Shown here piece after piece: positions 17,379 to 25,193 of a DNA stretch of 43,845 nt. The position numbers and the translations under genes were made by a program. Positions within the stretch are counted from its first letter, which is position 1. Each line of letters begins with the position of its first letter. Source of the DNA: Marivita sp. (lineage in GTDB: Bacteria; Pseudomonadota; Alphaproteobacteria; Rhodobacterales; Rhodobacteraceae); NCBI RefSeq assembly GCF_020055675.1, contig NZ_JAIPUS010000011.1:64774-108618 (forward strand), written 5' to 3'. Below the pieces are notes generated by a model. That model ran no database searches and was not told the origin of the DNA. It was given only the letters and a program-made list of their open reading frames with translations.

Positions 17379-18580
17379 CAGGCTGCTCCTTTTTGCAGGG
17401 CCTGTTCCACCACATGTGCAATGATGTCCGCGACATTGGCGCAATCTTCAAGACTGAATGTCAAGGGGATACGCATATCCAGCAAACCGGCAAGGATTGC
17501 ATCCGTATTGGGCAGGTCTTGGGCTTCGACGTACCGCCAGCTTTGATGGTTCGACGTGAAGCCAACCGGAATGTTCGCGCCAAACCACTTGAGTTCGACG
17601 CCCAGCGCCTTGGCCTGCTTCACCACCTGCTGCATCCTGTCGGCATTGGCCTCCGGCATGAGGAACTGGAATGACGATCCGACATAGCTTTCCTGTTCCG
17701 GGCGATCCGGCACGTCTATGCCGTCCACGCGCCGCAACCGATCCGCCACGAGGTCATGCCGCGCGTTCCAGCGGTCGATATTCGTCTCTAATGCTTGCAA
17801 TTGTGGCAAAAGGAGCGAGGCCCTCAGGTTGTCCATCCGACCCGACATATTCGGTGTGTCCAGCCTTATATCCTCGAAAACTTCGGGCGATGGCGCCGCG
17901 CCATGGCGGTCATACAGCATATAGGACCCCGACAGCATGATCGCGCGGGCCATGAAGACCGGATCGTCCGAGGTGATCAGCCCGCCTTCACCACTGTTCA
18001 TGTGTTTGTAAGTCTGGGTCGAGAAACAGCCCGCAACGCCGAAACTGCCCGATTTCCGCCCGTTCCAAGCCGCACCCATCGTGTGTGCGCAATCCTCGAT
18101 CAGCGGCACGCCATTGCGGTCCAGAAGCGCCATGAGCGCCTCCATGTCGCACAGGTGCCCGCGCATGTTCGACAAGAGCAGGCACTTCGGATCGGTCGCT
18201 TTGATCTTGGCTTCCAGATCGTCCAGATCGAGAACCAGATTTCTGGTAATCTCGACCAGCAGCGCCTCGGCCCCGACGGCGGCAATCGCGCCGGGCACGG
18301 GTGCCAGCGTAAAGCCGTTGGTCAGAACCGTGTCGCCAACGCCGACACCCAGCGCGCGCAAGGCGGTGGCCATCGCGTACCCGCCCGAGGTGCAGGCAAG
18401 GCAATATTCAGAGCCTTGATAGGCGGCATAGGCCTTCTCAAGTTCGGCCACCGGACCAAGTTCGCCTTGCACGGTGTTGTATCGGTGCAGCCGTCCACTG
18501 CGCATCACATCGACAGCCGCCTCGATCGCATCCTCGGGAACGGGTTCCTGCTGCGTGAAGCTGCCGGTGAACGGCTGCAT
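17378..18580 (-). CDS. DegT/DnrJ/EryC1/StrS family PLP-dependent aminotransferase
   Basis: 400 residues from ATG 18580, six bases after the lyase gene. Fold type I aminotransferase of the DegT family: CTSGGYAMATALRALGVGVGD at 63-83, LPFLIEDCAHTMGAAW-like segment with PLP-binding Asp 163 in LIEDCAHTMGA, and FSTQTYKHMNSGEGG carrying the Schiff-base lysine (Lys 192). DegT enzymes usually aminate keto sugars for glycans or antibiotics, but some act on small keto acids. Here the gene lies between a cysteate-lyase-type enzyme and a racemase with an ABC importer, far from the glycan genes, so a catabolic or amino-compound role is more likely than sugar amination. No second sugar-nucleotide gene is nearby. 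The substrate is not known. Confidence 0.87.
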   Translation of the reverse strand: MQPFTGSFTQQEPVPEDAIEAAVDVMRSGRLHRYNTVQGELGPVAELEKAYAAYQGSEYCLACTSGGYAMATALRALGVGVGDTVLTNGFTLAPVPGAIAAVGAEALLVEITRNLVLDLDDLEAKIKATDPKCLLLSNMRGHLCDMEALMALLDRNGVPLIEDCAHTMGAAWNGRKSGSFGVAGCFSTQTYKHMNSGEGGLITSDDPVFMARAIMLSGSYMLYDRHGAAPSPEVFEDIRLDTPNMSGRMDNLRASLLLPQLQALETNIDRWNARHDLVADRLRRVDGIDVPDRPEQESYVGSSFQFLMPEANADRMQQVVKQAKALGVELKWFGANIPVGFTSNHQSWRYVEAQDLPNTDAILAGLLDMRIPLTFSLEDCANVADIIAHVVEQALQKGAA

Positions 18581-18586
18581 CGCGCC

Positions 18587-19612
18587 TTACTCCGCCGCCA
18601 TCTTGGGCGCGTCGTATTCGAACGCTGCCGTATACCCAAAGAGCGCAACACCACCGCCGGTGTGAAGGAAAACGATGTTCTCATCGCCTGTGAAGGTCCC
18701 TTTGCGCACCAGGTCTACCAATCCGGCAGCCCCTTTACCGGAATAGACCGGGTCGAGCAGAATCCCTTCAAGCCGGGCAAACATTTCGATCGCGGCCAGC
18801 CCGTCCTTGGTGGGGATGCCATAGCCATCACCGACGTAATCGGTGTTCGCCTCGACATCCGCACGCGCCACTACGCCGGGGCATCCCAGCTTCTCGGCCG
18901 TCTTCACGGCCAGGTTGAAGACATTCTCTTCCTGTTTCGGCTTGGGCGCCCGCACCCCAATGCCCAGAAGCGGGATATTCGCATTGATGGCCTTGAGACC
19001 GACGATAAGGCCCGCCTGGGTCCCGGCGCTGCCAGTGGCGTGCACGATGCGGTCGATCCGAAGATCCATGGCGTTTGCCTGTGTCACCAATTCCATTGCC
19101 GCGTTGGCATACCCCAAGGCACCGGTCGGGTTGGACCCGCCACCCGGAATGGTGTAGACAGTCCGCCCCTCGGCGCGGAACTTCTCTGCCACCGCTTCCA
19201 TTTCGGCATTCATGTCGAGTCCGGACCCAGGGCGCTTTTCCGCCGTCGCACCATGCAGGAAATCGAGGAAGACATTGCCGTTTTCGTTGTAATTGGGATC
19301 GTTTGAACCGGTCCGGTCTTCCAGCAGGATATGGCAATCAATGCCCAATCTTGCCGCGCAGGCCGCCGTTTGCCGGGCATGATTGGATTGCGTCGCGCCT
19401 TGGGTGATGACCAGATCCGCCCCCTGTTCTTGCGCCTCCGCCATCAGGAATTCCAGCTTTCGGGTCTTGTTCCCACCTGTGGACATGCCCGTGCAATCAT
19501 CGCGCTTGATCCAGATGCGTGGCCCTCCAAGCTCTTTTGACAGACGGTCCATCGGCTCCAACGCGGTGGGCAGATGTGCGAGGTGAACTCGGGGGAAACG
19601 GGAGAAATGCAT
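18587..19612 (-). CDS. cuyA: L-cysteate sulfo-lyase / D-cysteine desulfhydrase family PLP enzyme
   Basis: 341 residues from ATG 19612, with AAAGGATCC upstream; the in-frame start at 19669 lies inside the promoter region. Fold type II PLP enzyme of the ACC deaminase/D-cysteine desulfhydrase family: [21 protein letters not shown] (PLP lysine Lys 49), [15 protein letters not shown] (Ser 76), [25 protein letters not shown] phosphate-binding loop, [10 protein letters not shown] and [14 protein letters not shown]. The GSAGTQAG and [14 protein letters not shown] stretches agree with what I remember of Ruegeria CuyA, which splits L-cysteate into pyruvate, ammonium and sulfite. Plain D-cysteine desulfhydrases are the alternative. 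First gene of the operon, divergent from a LysR regulator. Family certain; the cysteate assignment is probable. Confidence 0.72.
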   Translation of the reverse strand: MHFSRFPRVHLAHLPTALEPMDRLSKELGGPRIWIKRDDCTGMSTGGNKTRKLEFLMAEAQEQGADLVITQGATQSNHARQTAACAARLGIDCHILLEDRTGSNDPNYNENGNVFLDFLHGATAEKRPGSGLDMNAEMEAVAEKFRAEGRTVYTIPGGGSNPTGALGYANAAMELVTQANAMDLRIDRIVHATGSAGTQAGLIVGLKAINANIPLLGIGVRAPKPKQEENVFNLAVKTAEKLGCPGVVARADVEANTDYVGDGYGIPTKDGLAAIEMFARLEGILLDPVYSGKGAAGLVDLVRKGTFTGDENIVFLHTGGGVALFGYTAAFEYDAPKMAAE

Positions 19613-19687
19613 CTGGGATCCTTTCAAACTGATTGGTGCGACACTTCTGCATGGAATACGACTCGTCAAATAGAATTACCGGCGACA

Positions 19688-19706
19688 TTATGCAGGTTAC
19701 GCATAA
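19688..19706. promoter_or_regulatory. LysR-type operator between cuyA-like operon and its regulator
   Basis: TTATGC-AGGTTAC-GCATAA is a perfect inverted repeat with 6-base arms, and contains the LysR consensus T-N11-A (19691 to 19703). It is 82 bases upstream of the operon's first ATG (19612) and 12 bases before the regulator's ATG (19718), in the position expected for an activator that also represses its own gene. A second, weaker dyad TTC-TGCATG-GAA lies at about 19645-19656. Confidence 0.6.
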
Positions 19707-19717
19707 AGAGGCCAAAA

Positions 19718-20611
19718 ATGCGAATAGACTGGATCGATGACCTTGTTGCGCTTCTCGACACGGGCGGCGTCGCTGATGCCGCCCGCCTGCGCAATATAAC
19801 ACAGCCCGCATTTTCCCGTCGCATCAAAGTTCTGGAAGACGTGCTGGGAATCGAGATCATCGATCGAAGCGTGAAACCCAGCGGCCCGTCCCCGCTGCTG
19901 CGCGACCGCGAAGGAGCGCTGCGCAAACTGGCCACCGAGCAGCGCCAGCTGTTGTCGGACATGCGTCAGGAACACAGCACCGGCCTTCGCCAGATGGTGA
20001 TCGCCAGTCAGCACGCGATCACCACCTCGATGGGCACGCGGATCATCAACACGGTGGCCGATCCGAGCAGCACGCATATCCGCCTGCGATCCGCCGATCA
20101 GCATGAATGCGAGACTCTTTTGATCCGACGGCAGGTCGCGATCTCGCTCACGTACCGGATCAAGTCAGAACCGGTGGCCGACGTGCCCACCTTCCTGACC
20201 GAAGCGGTCATCGGCGCGGACACCCTCATCCCTGTCTGTGGCGCGGACGAGTCCAGTGCTCTGATGGCCCAATATGAAAACGGCGCGCTGCGCATCATTG
20301 GTTACCCGTCGGATGTGTTCTTGGGCTCCGCGATCACCCGGCATATTTTGCCGCCGCTTCACGCCCAGTGCGTCATTCGTGTCGTCACCGAAACCGGCCT
20401 GACAACTGCGGCGATGCAATTGTCGCAATCCGGGCTTGGCATCGCGTGGGTTCCACAGGCACTCGCCCAACCCGCCCTGGACCGCGGCGAACTGCATGAC
20501 CTCACGGATCGGCTGGGCGGGATCAGCCTGACACTGGTTGCGCAACGATGGGCGACAACCACCAATAGCACCACCCTGGATGCCTGGGAACGGCTGACCA
20601 CCGCGCTGTAG
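19718..20611 (+). CDS. LysR family transcriptional regulator
   Basis: 297 residues from ATG 19718, with AAAGAGGCC upstream. The frame is open further upstream, but that part overlaps the divergent promoter and does not look coding. The N-terminal winged helix-turn-helix is recognisable: MRIDWIDDLVALLDTGGVADAARLRNITQPAFSRRI type arrangement at 1-36 (recognition helix around TQPAFSRRIKVLE), then an effector-binding domain of two alpha/beta lobes to about 290 (MVIASQHAITTS; LIPVCGADES; GLGIAWVPQ). It is divergent from, and has a T-N11-A site shared with, the cuyA-like operon, so it is probably the regulator of that operon, with the imported compound or a breakdown product as inducer. It is convergent with the marR remnant. 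Confidence 0.88.
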   Translation: MRIDWIDDLVALLDTGGVADAARLRNITQPAFSRRIKVLEDVLGIEIIDRSVKPSGPSPLLRDREGALRKLATEQRQLLSDMRQEHSTGLRQMVIASQHAITTSMGTRIINTVADPSSTHIRLRSADQHECETLLIRRQVAISLTYRIKSEPVADVPTFLTEAVIGADTLIPVCGADESSALMAQYENGALRIIGYPSDVFLGSAITRHILPPLHAQCVIRVVTETGLTTAAMQLSQSGLGIAWVPQALAQPALDRGELHDLTDRLGGISLTLVAQRWATTTNSTTLDAWERLTTAL

Positions 20612-20654
20612 CCGGATATGCGACCCTGACACGGGTTGAAAACGCGCGTCACAG

Positions 20655-20895
20655 TCAGGCATCATCGCCAAGCAAACTGTCCAGCCCGGCGTCAAGACCC
20701 TCGAACGCACTGCCAAGGCGATGCTCGATCTCGGCCTGATACGCCTTCGCCAGCGGCAGCAACTCTGCCATCAGGGACTGGCCCTCCCGGGTCAAGGCAA
20801 GCTGCACGAGCCGTCGGTCGGATCCATGGGCGGCCTTCGCGATCAACCCTTTTTCGGCCAGCCGCTTGGCGGTCCGGCTCACCTCGTATTTCTCA
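20655..20895 (-). pseudogene. 5'-truncated MarR family regulator
   Basis: The minus frame ending at 20655 encodes the second half of a MarR regulator: EKYEVSRTAKRLAEKGLIAK (recognition helix and following strand), HGSDRRLVQLALTREG (the wing with its DRR motif), LMAELLPLAKAYQ and a C-terminal dimer helix. Everything before the recognition helix is missing: at about 20895 the sequence switches to hmgA sequence on the other strand, and an in-frame stop (TAG) lies just beyond. About half the protein is lost and there is no ribosome binding site or start, so it is a remnant. In roseobacters a MarR gene divergent from hmgA is common, which fits. Confidence 0.8.
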
Positions 20896-21259
20896 AAATG
20901 CAACTACGGCCTGTATGACGAACAGCTCTACGGCACCGCCTTCACCGCCAAACCTCCAAGCGGACATGGACATACCGGATCAGGCCCTCCGTAAAACATT
21001 CGGCCCGCTACAGCCCGATGCACCTGCCTTACTGGAAATCCGCGCCGCATGTCTTGGACGATATCACCTCGCTGGGCCTGTATCGTTGGGATCCCATGCC
21101 CCACTCGGACGCGCCACTGACATGGCGGGAGACGTGAACACCCAGATGGGCATGGCAACCCATGTTTATCTTGTCACAGAGTCGATGCAGGATGCCTATT
21201 TCTACTCGGCCGACAGTGAGCTTCTGATTGTTCCGCAAGTGGGCCGGCTGCGCTTTTGC
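20896..21259 (+). pseudogene. hmgA: Degenerate homogentisate 1,2-dioxygenase remnant
   Basis: Three pieces of one homogentisate dioxygenase are visible in three frames. Piece 1 (20896-20952): KCNYGLYDEQLYGTAFTA. Piece 2 (20961-21126): RTWTYRIRPSVKHSARY, then MHLPYWKSAPHVLDDITSLG and YRWDPMPHSDAPLTW. Piece 3 (21128-21259): GDVNTQMGMATHVYLVTESM then YFYSADSELLIVPQVGRLRF. The frameshifts between them match short deletions (about ten codons are missing before GDVNTQ). The N-terminal ~35 residues and the C-terminal ~300, including the iron ligands and catalytic histidines, are gone. No functional enzyme can be made. The intact enzyme opens homogentisate in tyrosine and phenylalanine breakdown. Identification from memory of the family, strong because several long blocks agree. 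Confidence 0.85.
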
Positions 21260-21343
21260 CGCTGGACATCTTTGATGCGACAACCGTCATGCCTTGCGCT
21301 GGGCGCGGACGCACGTCACCTTATCGAAGAACTTTCGGAATGA
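21260..21343 (+). pseudogene. Unidentified C-terminal fragment after the hmgA remnant
   Basis: Directly after the last hmgA codon the sequence no longer matches that enzyme and ends with a natural-looking C-terminus (LGADARHLIEELSE, stop at 21341-21343), 13 bases before the GST gene. It is probably the 3' end of a gene that once lay between hmgA and the GST, joined by the deletion. I cannot name it; the flavin hydroxylases often found in such aromatic loci are a guess. Confidence 0.4.
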
Positions 21344-21356
21344 GGACCTGCCCGCG

Positions 21357-21995
21357 ATGATCGACCTTTACACTTGGACAACCCCGAATGGCCGGAAGGT
21401 CTCGATCCTGCTGGAAGAGCTGGGACTGCCCTATACCGTACATGCCATCGACATCGGCAACGACGCGCAATTCGCCCCCGACTTTCTCAAGATTTCGCCC
21501 AACAACAGGATCCCGGCAATCGTTGATCGGAAAACCGGGATGTCGCTCATGGAGAGCGGGGCGATCATGCTTTACCTCGCCGGGGAACACAAAAGATTCA
21601 CTGTCGAGGGCCCGGAATACTGGCGCATGGTTGAATGGCTGATGTGGCAGATGGGTGGGCTTGGCCCGATGCTGGGACAGGCGCATCACTTCCTCAAGTT
21701 CAACAAAGGCACATCCGAATATGCCGAAACCCGCTATGGCACCGAAGCGCGGCGCCTCTATTCCGTTCTGGAGACGCGGCTGGATGGTCGAGACTTTGTT
21801 GTCGGCCCTGGTGCCGGCACGTATACGATTGCGGACATGGCAATCTTCCCATGGATCGCACGTTTCGAATGGCATCAGGTTGATCTGAACGCCTACCCGA
21901 ATGTGCGGGACTGGTATCTGCGTCTGGCAGTGCGGCCCGCCGTGCAAAAAGGGTATCACGTACCCAAATTCGTCACAGACATCCCGATGCCCTGA
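21357..21995 (+). CDS. Glutathione S-transferase family protein (YfcG/YghU-like)
   Basis: 212 residues, ATG 21357 with GAGGAC nine bases upstream. N-terminal thioredoxin-fold domain: MIDLYTWTTPNGRKVSILLEELGLPY (1-26), with the TPNGRK active-site turn of the YfcG/YghU (Nu-class) group, NNRIPAIVD with the cis-proline, and LMESGAIMLYLA (Glu-Ser glutathione contact). The C-terminal all-helical domain includes YTIADMAIFPWIARFE (N-capping box and hydrophobic staple). Nu-class GSTs reduce disulfide bonds or organic hydroperoxides with glutathione. Given the neighbouring hmgA remnant, an alternative is a maleylacetoacetate isomerase relative, but the TPNGRK motif speaks against it. The gene appears intact although its upstream partner genes are lost. 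Stop lies inside a terminator hairpin. Confidence 0.85.
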   Translation: MIDLYTWTTPNGRKVSILLEELGLPYTVHAIDIGNDAQFAPDFLKISPNNRIPAIVDRKTGMSLMESGAIMLYLAGEHKRFTVEGPEYWRMVEWLMWQMGGLGPMLGQAHHFLKFNKGTSEYAETRYGTEARRLYSVLETRLDGRDFVVGPGAGTYTIADMAIFPWIARFEWHQVDLNAYPNVRDWYLRLAVRPAVQKGYHVPKFVTDIPMP

Positions 21996-22007
21996 GACGG
22001 GCATCGG
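21984..22007. terminator. Hairpin shared by convergent GST and ask genes
   Basis: CCGATGCCC (21984-21992), loop TGAGAC, GGGCATCGG (21999-22007): nine uninterrupted pairs. The GST stop codon lies in the loop, and the convergent ask stop is 16 bases further on. There is no T-tract on either side, so it may work as a bidirectional block or a 3'-end stabiliser rather than a classical terminator. Confidence 0.6.
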
Positions 22008-22022
22008 AGAGGGCAGAAGCTG

Positions 22023-23447
22023 TCACGCGACGTTTGACAGCCGGATCGGGGTGTTTTCGATCAGTTCCCCATGCAGCGCCTTGATGACTGGCTCCATCGA
22101 ATCGCGATCCAGGACGAATTGTACGTCCACGTTGCGCGGTCCCTGGGTTGCGCCAATCGCTTCGCAGCCCGCATCGGCGATCGCCTGCAGGCCACGCGTC
22201 AGAACCGACAAGCCGGAGAGGTCGCGGCCAATGACCGACACCATCGCGAGACGACGGGTCGAAAGTTCGGCGGCCGGAAACATCTTTGCGACGTCACGCT
22301 CCACCCGGCGCATCGTCTTGAGAGACGCATCAAGGTAGTGCGTGATCGTGTTCGCGTTCGACACCTTGGAGACGATGCGGACATCGTGCCGCTTGAGCAC
22401 TTCGAGAATGCCGGAATCGTAGCCTTTGACGCCGACCATGTCCTGTTCGAACACTTCGAACGTCACGATATCGAGGCCCGTCACGATCTCCGCCGCGGCT
22501 TCCTCGGACGGCTGATCGTCGATCAGCGTACCGGGATCGCCCGGATCGAACGCGTTGGTAACGCGAAGCGGGACACCTGCCTGACGCAGAGTTTTGGCTG
22601 CCTTTGGATGAATTGCTTCCATCCCCATGTTCGACAACTGATCGGCCACGTCGTAATTTGTCCGGCCAAGTTTGCGTACCGCATCTTCGCCAACCAGCTT
22701 GGGATCGGCAGAGGACAGGTGGAATTCCTTGTGAATGATCGCTTCGCGCGCGCCCGTGAGGGCAGCCAGATGCGAGAACGTCACTTCGGAGTAGCCCCGG
22801 TCGAATTCGTTCATCAAACCTTCGACGCATTGCGCATAGCCGGTGACGATCGGCATTTCGGTGGCTGGATCGATGCTCTCGAATGCGTCGGTGATGCGCT
22901 GTTCAAGCGAGACATCCCCTTCGTCGCGCCAGCCGGACAGATCCACGAAGCGGGCTTCAACACCACTGCGTTGCAACATGATGGCTGTGACAATAGCGGC
23001 ATGCGCCTCACCCAGCCCGGAAAGTAGCTCGCGGATATGACCCATGTGTTCGGGCAGACGGAAATGGCCGTAGGAACACAGGCGTTGCAGGTCGATCAGG
23101 CAGTTGCGCGCGCCGAGAACACGTTCTTCAACGAACATATCCGCCTGCTGGACGTCCCCGTTATGGGTCAGGATCTCGGCATGGGCCGCTTTCATCGCGT
23201 CCTGAACCTTGTCCAGCGCATCCTGCCATTTGTGATTGCTGTCATCATTGGCAAACAGCGCATAGACGCCCGGTTCACCGGATTTCTTGTGTTCCAGCAG
23301 CAGGTTCGTGATCCCTGCAAAGGCAGAGACCACAAAGGCCCGATTGTAGAGGTCACCGCCTTCGCGGTCACCCACGAAGAGCGTTTCGCGCAATTCGGTC
23401 AGGCGGGACATCGAGGTCCCACCAATTTTTTCAACTGTATGCGTCAT
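22023..23447 (-). CDS. ask_ect: Ectoine-operon aspartate kinase
   Basis: 474 residues from ATG 23447, one base after the ectC stop. The start gives the typical N-terminus THTVEKIGGTSMSRLTELR (kinase K-x-G-G-T-S motif); the longer frame runs back into ectC. It phosphorylates L-aspartate, the first step to aspartate semialdehyde, which EctB then aminates. Kinase residues include FVVSAFAGITNLLL and ARFVDLSGWRDEG; TGYAQCVEGLMNEFDRGYSE is the Asp-binding stretch. C-terminal ACT domains begin near IVTFEVFEQDMVGVKGYD, followed by RLAMVSVIGRDLSG. The long helical insert near residues 50-110 (GVYALFANDDSNHKWQDAL) is characteristic of Ask_Ect, which is not under the usual strong lysine/threonine feedback control. 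Last gene of ectABC-ask. Confidence 0.95.
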   Translation of the reverse strand: MTHTVEKIGGTSMSRLTELRETLFVGDREGGDLYNRAFVVSAFAGITNLLLEHKKSGEPGVYALFANDDSNHKWQDALDKVQDAMKAAHAEILTHNGDVQQADMFVEERVLGARNCLIDLQRLCSYGHFRLPEHMGHIRELLSGLGEAHAAIVTAIMLQRSGVEARFVDLSGWRDEGDVSLEQRITDAFESIDPATEMPIVTGYAQCVEGLMNEFDRGYSEVTFSHLAALTGAREAIIHKEFHLSSADPKLVGEDAVRKLGRTNYDVADQLSNMGMEAIHPKAAKTLRQAGVPLRVTNAFDPGDPGTLIDDQPSEEAAAEIVTGLDIVTFEVFEQDMVGVKGYDSGILEVLKRHDVRIVSKVSNANTITHYLDASLKTMRRVERDVAKMFPAAELSTRRLAMVSVIGRDLSGLSVLTRGLQAIADAGCEAIGATQGPRNVDVQFVLDRDSMEPVIKALHGELIENTPIRLSNVA

Positions 23448-23448
23448 T

Positions 23449-23844
23449 TCAGGCGTCCTCTTGGACTGCATATGATCCGTCTTCCCGATGCACCTCATTG
23501 CCCGTCACGGGCGGGTTGAAGCAGCACGCCATGACAAGTTCTTCGTCGGCGCGCAGCACGTGACGGTCATGTTTGTCGAGCGCGTACATGACGCCCGGTA
23601 CGATCTCGTGCGTTTCGCCTGTCGCGAGGTCCGTGATCGTGCCCTTGCCCTTCATGCAGTACACGCTTTCAAAGTGGTTCTTGTATTCGAAGGTGTGTTC
23701 CGACCCTTCTTCGAGAAAGGTGATGTGGAACGAAAACCCCATGTTGTCGTCGGCCAGCAGCATCCGGACACTTGTCCAGTTTGCGTCCGAAACGACACGG
23801 TCTTTTTCCTGTTCGACGATCTTGTTGAAATCTCTGACGATCAT
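23449..23844 (-). CDS. ectC: L-ectoine synthase
   Basis: 131 residues, a full-length EctC cupin: [20 protein letters not shown] at the N-terminus, [24 protein letters not shown] with the metal- and substrate-binding residues, [46 protein letters not shown]. It closes N-gamma-acetyl-L-2,4-diaminobutyrate to the compatible solute ectoine. The C-terminal [19 protein letters not shown] is almost invariant in the family. Lies five bases after ectB and one base before ask_ect, so is clearly co-transcribed. Confidence 0.97.
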   Translation of the reverse strand: MIVRDFNKIVEQEKDRVVSDANWTSVRMLLADDNMGFSFHITFLEEGSEHTFEYKNHFESVYCMKGKGTITDLATGETHEIVPGVMYALDKHDRHVLRADEELVMACCFNPPVTGNEVHREDGSYAVQEDA

Positions 23845-23849
23845 ATCGG

Positions 23850-25139
23850 TTACTCCGCGGCAATTTTGTTGGGGCCTGTCAGAACATCATCTGCTGCACC
23901 GAGAAGGATCTTGAACCCCTTGCGCAGCGTGTCTTTCGGCGTTGTCAGCGGTGCGAGCACCTTGATCACCTGGTCTTCGCTGCCCGAGGTTTCGATGATG
24001 AGACCGTTTTCATAGCACCGCGCGCAAATCGCGCCAGCAAGGTCGCCCGAACCCACATCGACACCCTGCATCAGGCCACGACCCTTGAGGAAGGCATCGG
24101 GTACCATTGCCGCGAGATCGGCAAGCGCGTCGTGAATCATCTGGGATTTTTCGGCCAGCTCCTTCTGGAAGCTGTCGTCCGACCAGAATTTCTCGATCGC
24201 CACCTTGGCAGTGATGAACGCGTGCGTGTTGCCGCGGAACGTGCCGTTGTGCTCGGCCGGGCCAAAGATGTCGTATTCGGGACGGACCAGCAGCATTGCC
24301 ATCGGCAGGCCGAAACCGGAGATCGATTTCGCCATCGTGACGATATCAGGTGTGACACCCATGGTCTCGAACGAGAAGAACGTGCCACAGCGCCCGCAGC
24401 CCGCCTGAACATCGTCAACGATCAGCAGCGCACCGTGATCCTTGGCCAGTTTCGCTATCCGCTGGACCCATTCGGGGCTCGCAGCGTTCAGGCCACCCTC
24501 GCCCTGGACCGTCTCCAGCAGGATCGCGGCGGGCGCATCAACTCCGCCGGATTGGTCTTTCAGCATGGCATCGAGGAAGTCCACCGTGTCGGCTTCACCG
24601 AAATAGTTGTCAAACGGCATCCGGGTCACGCCATTGAGCGACATCCCCGCGCCACCACGGTGATACCCGTTGCCTGTCGCCGACAGCGCGCCGGCGGTCA
24701 CGCCGTGAAACCCGTTTGTGAAGGCGATGATGTTCGTGCGGCCCGTGACCTTGCGGGCGATCTTCATCGCCGCTTCGACGGCGTTCGCGCCGGTCGGGCC
24801 GGTGAACATCGCGCGATGATCCATGCCGCGCGGTTCGAGGATGTGCGTTTCGAAGGTTTCGAGAAACGCCGCCTTGGAGTTGGTATGCAGATCCAAACCG
24901 TGCGCGATCCCATCGGTCGAGATGTGATCGATCAGTGCAGCCTTCATGTCCGGGTCGTTGTGACCGTAGTTCAAGGACGAACAGCCGGCGAGGAAATCAA
25001 TCCATGTTCGTCCGGTATCGTCAGAAATTTCGGAGCCGCTGGCCGTTGTGAAGACGGCGGGCATACCGCGGCAATAGGAGCGTGCTTCGCTCTCGCGACG
25101 ATCGAAAATCGAGGCAGTATCGTTCATGTCCTTGGGCAT
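23850..25139 (-). CDS. ectB: L-2,4-diaminobutyrate aminotransferase (ectoine pathway)
   Basis: 429 residues from ATG 25139, chosen because AAAGGA lies six bases upstream; ATG 25127 is possible but has almost no spacing. Class III PLP aminotransferase: [88 protein letters not shown] (PLP Asp) and [15 protein letters not shown] with Schiff-base Lys 271. It transfers the amino group of glutamate to aspartate semialdehyde. Full length for EctB. Located between ectA (54-base gap) and ectC. Confidence 0.97.
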   Translation of the reverse strand: MPKDMNDTASIFDRRESEARSYCRGMPAVFTTASGSEISDDTGRTWIDFLAGCSSLNYGHNDPDMKAALIDHISTDGIAHGLDLHTNSKAAFLETFETHILEPRGMDHRAMFTGPTGANAVEAAMKIARKVTGRTNIIAFTNGFHGVTAGALSATGNGYHRGGAGMSLNGVTRMPFDNYFGEADTVDFLDAMLKDQSGGVDAPAAILLETVQGEGGLNAASPEWVQRIAKLAKDHGALLIVDDVQAGCGRCGTFFSFETMGVTPDIVTMAKSISGFGLPMAMLLVRPEYDIFGPAEHNGTFRGNTHAFITAKVAIEKFWSDDSFQKELAEKSQMIHDALADLAAMVPDAFLKGRGLMQGVDVGSGDLAGAICARCYENGLIIETSGSEDQVIKVLAPLTTPKDTLRKGFKILLGAADDVLTGPNKIAAE

Positions 25140-25193
25140 ATGATGTCCTTTCAAGGCAATGGAATTTGATTTTTGGGAAGGCGAGCGCTGGCC

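Noticed and set aside
15102-19306. Two ~500-codon plus-strand open frames (15102-16604 and 17795-19306)
   Set aside because: Both run antisense across clear gene boundaries of the six-gene operon and show no domain features.
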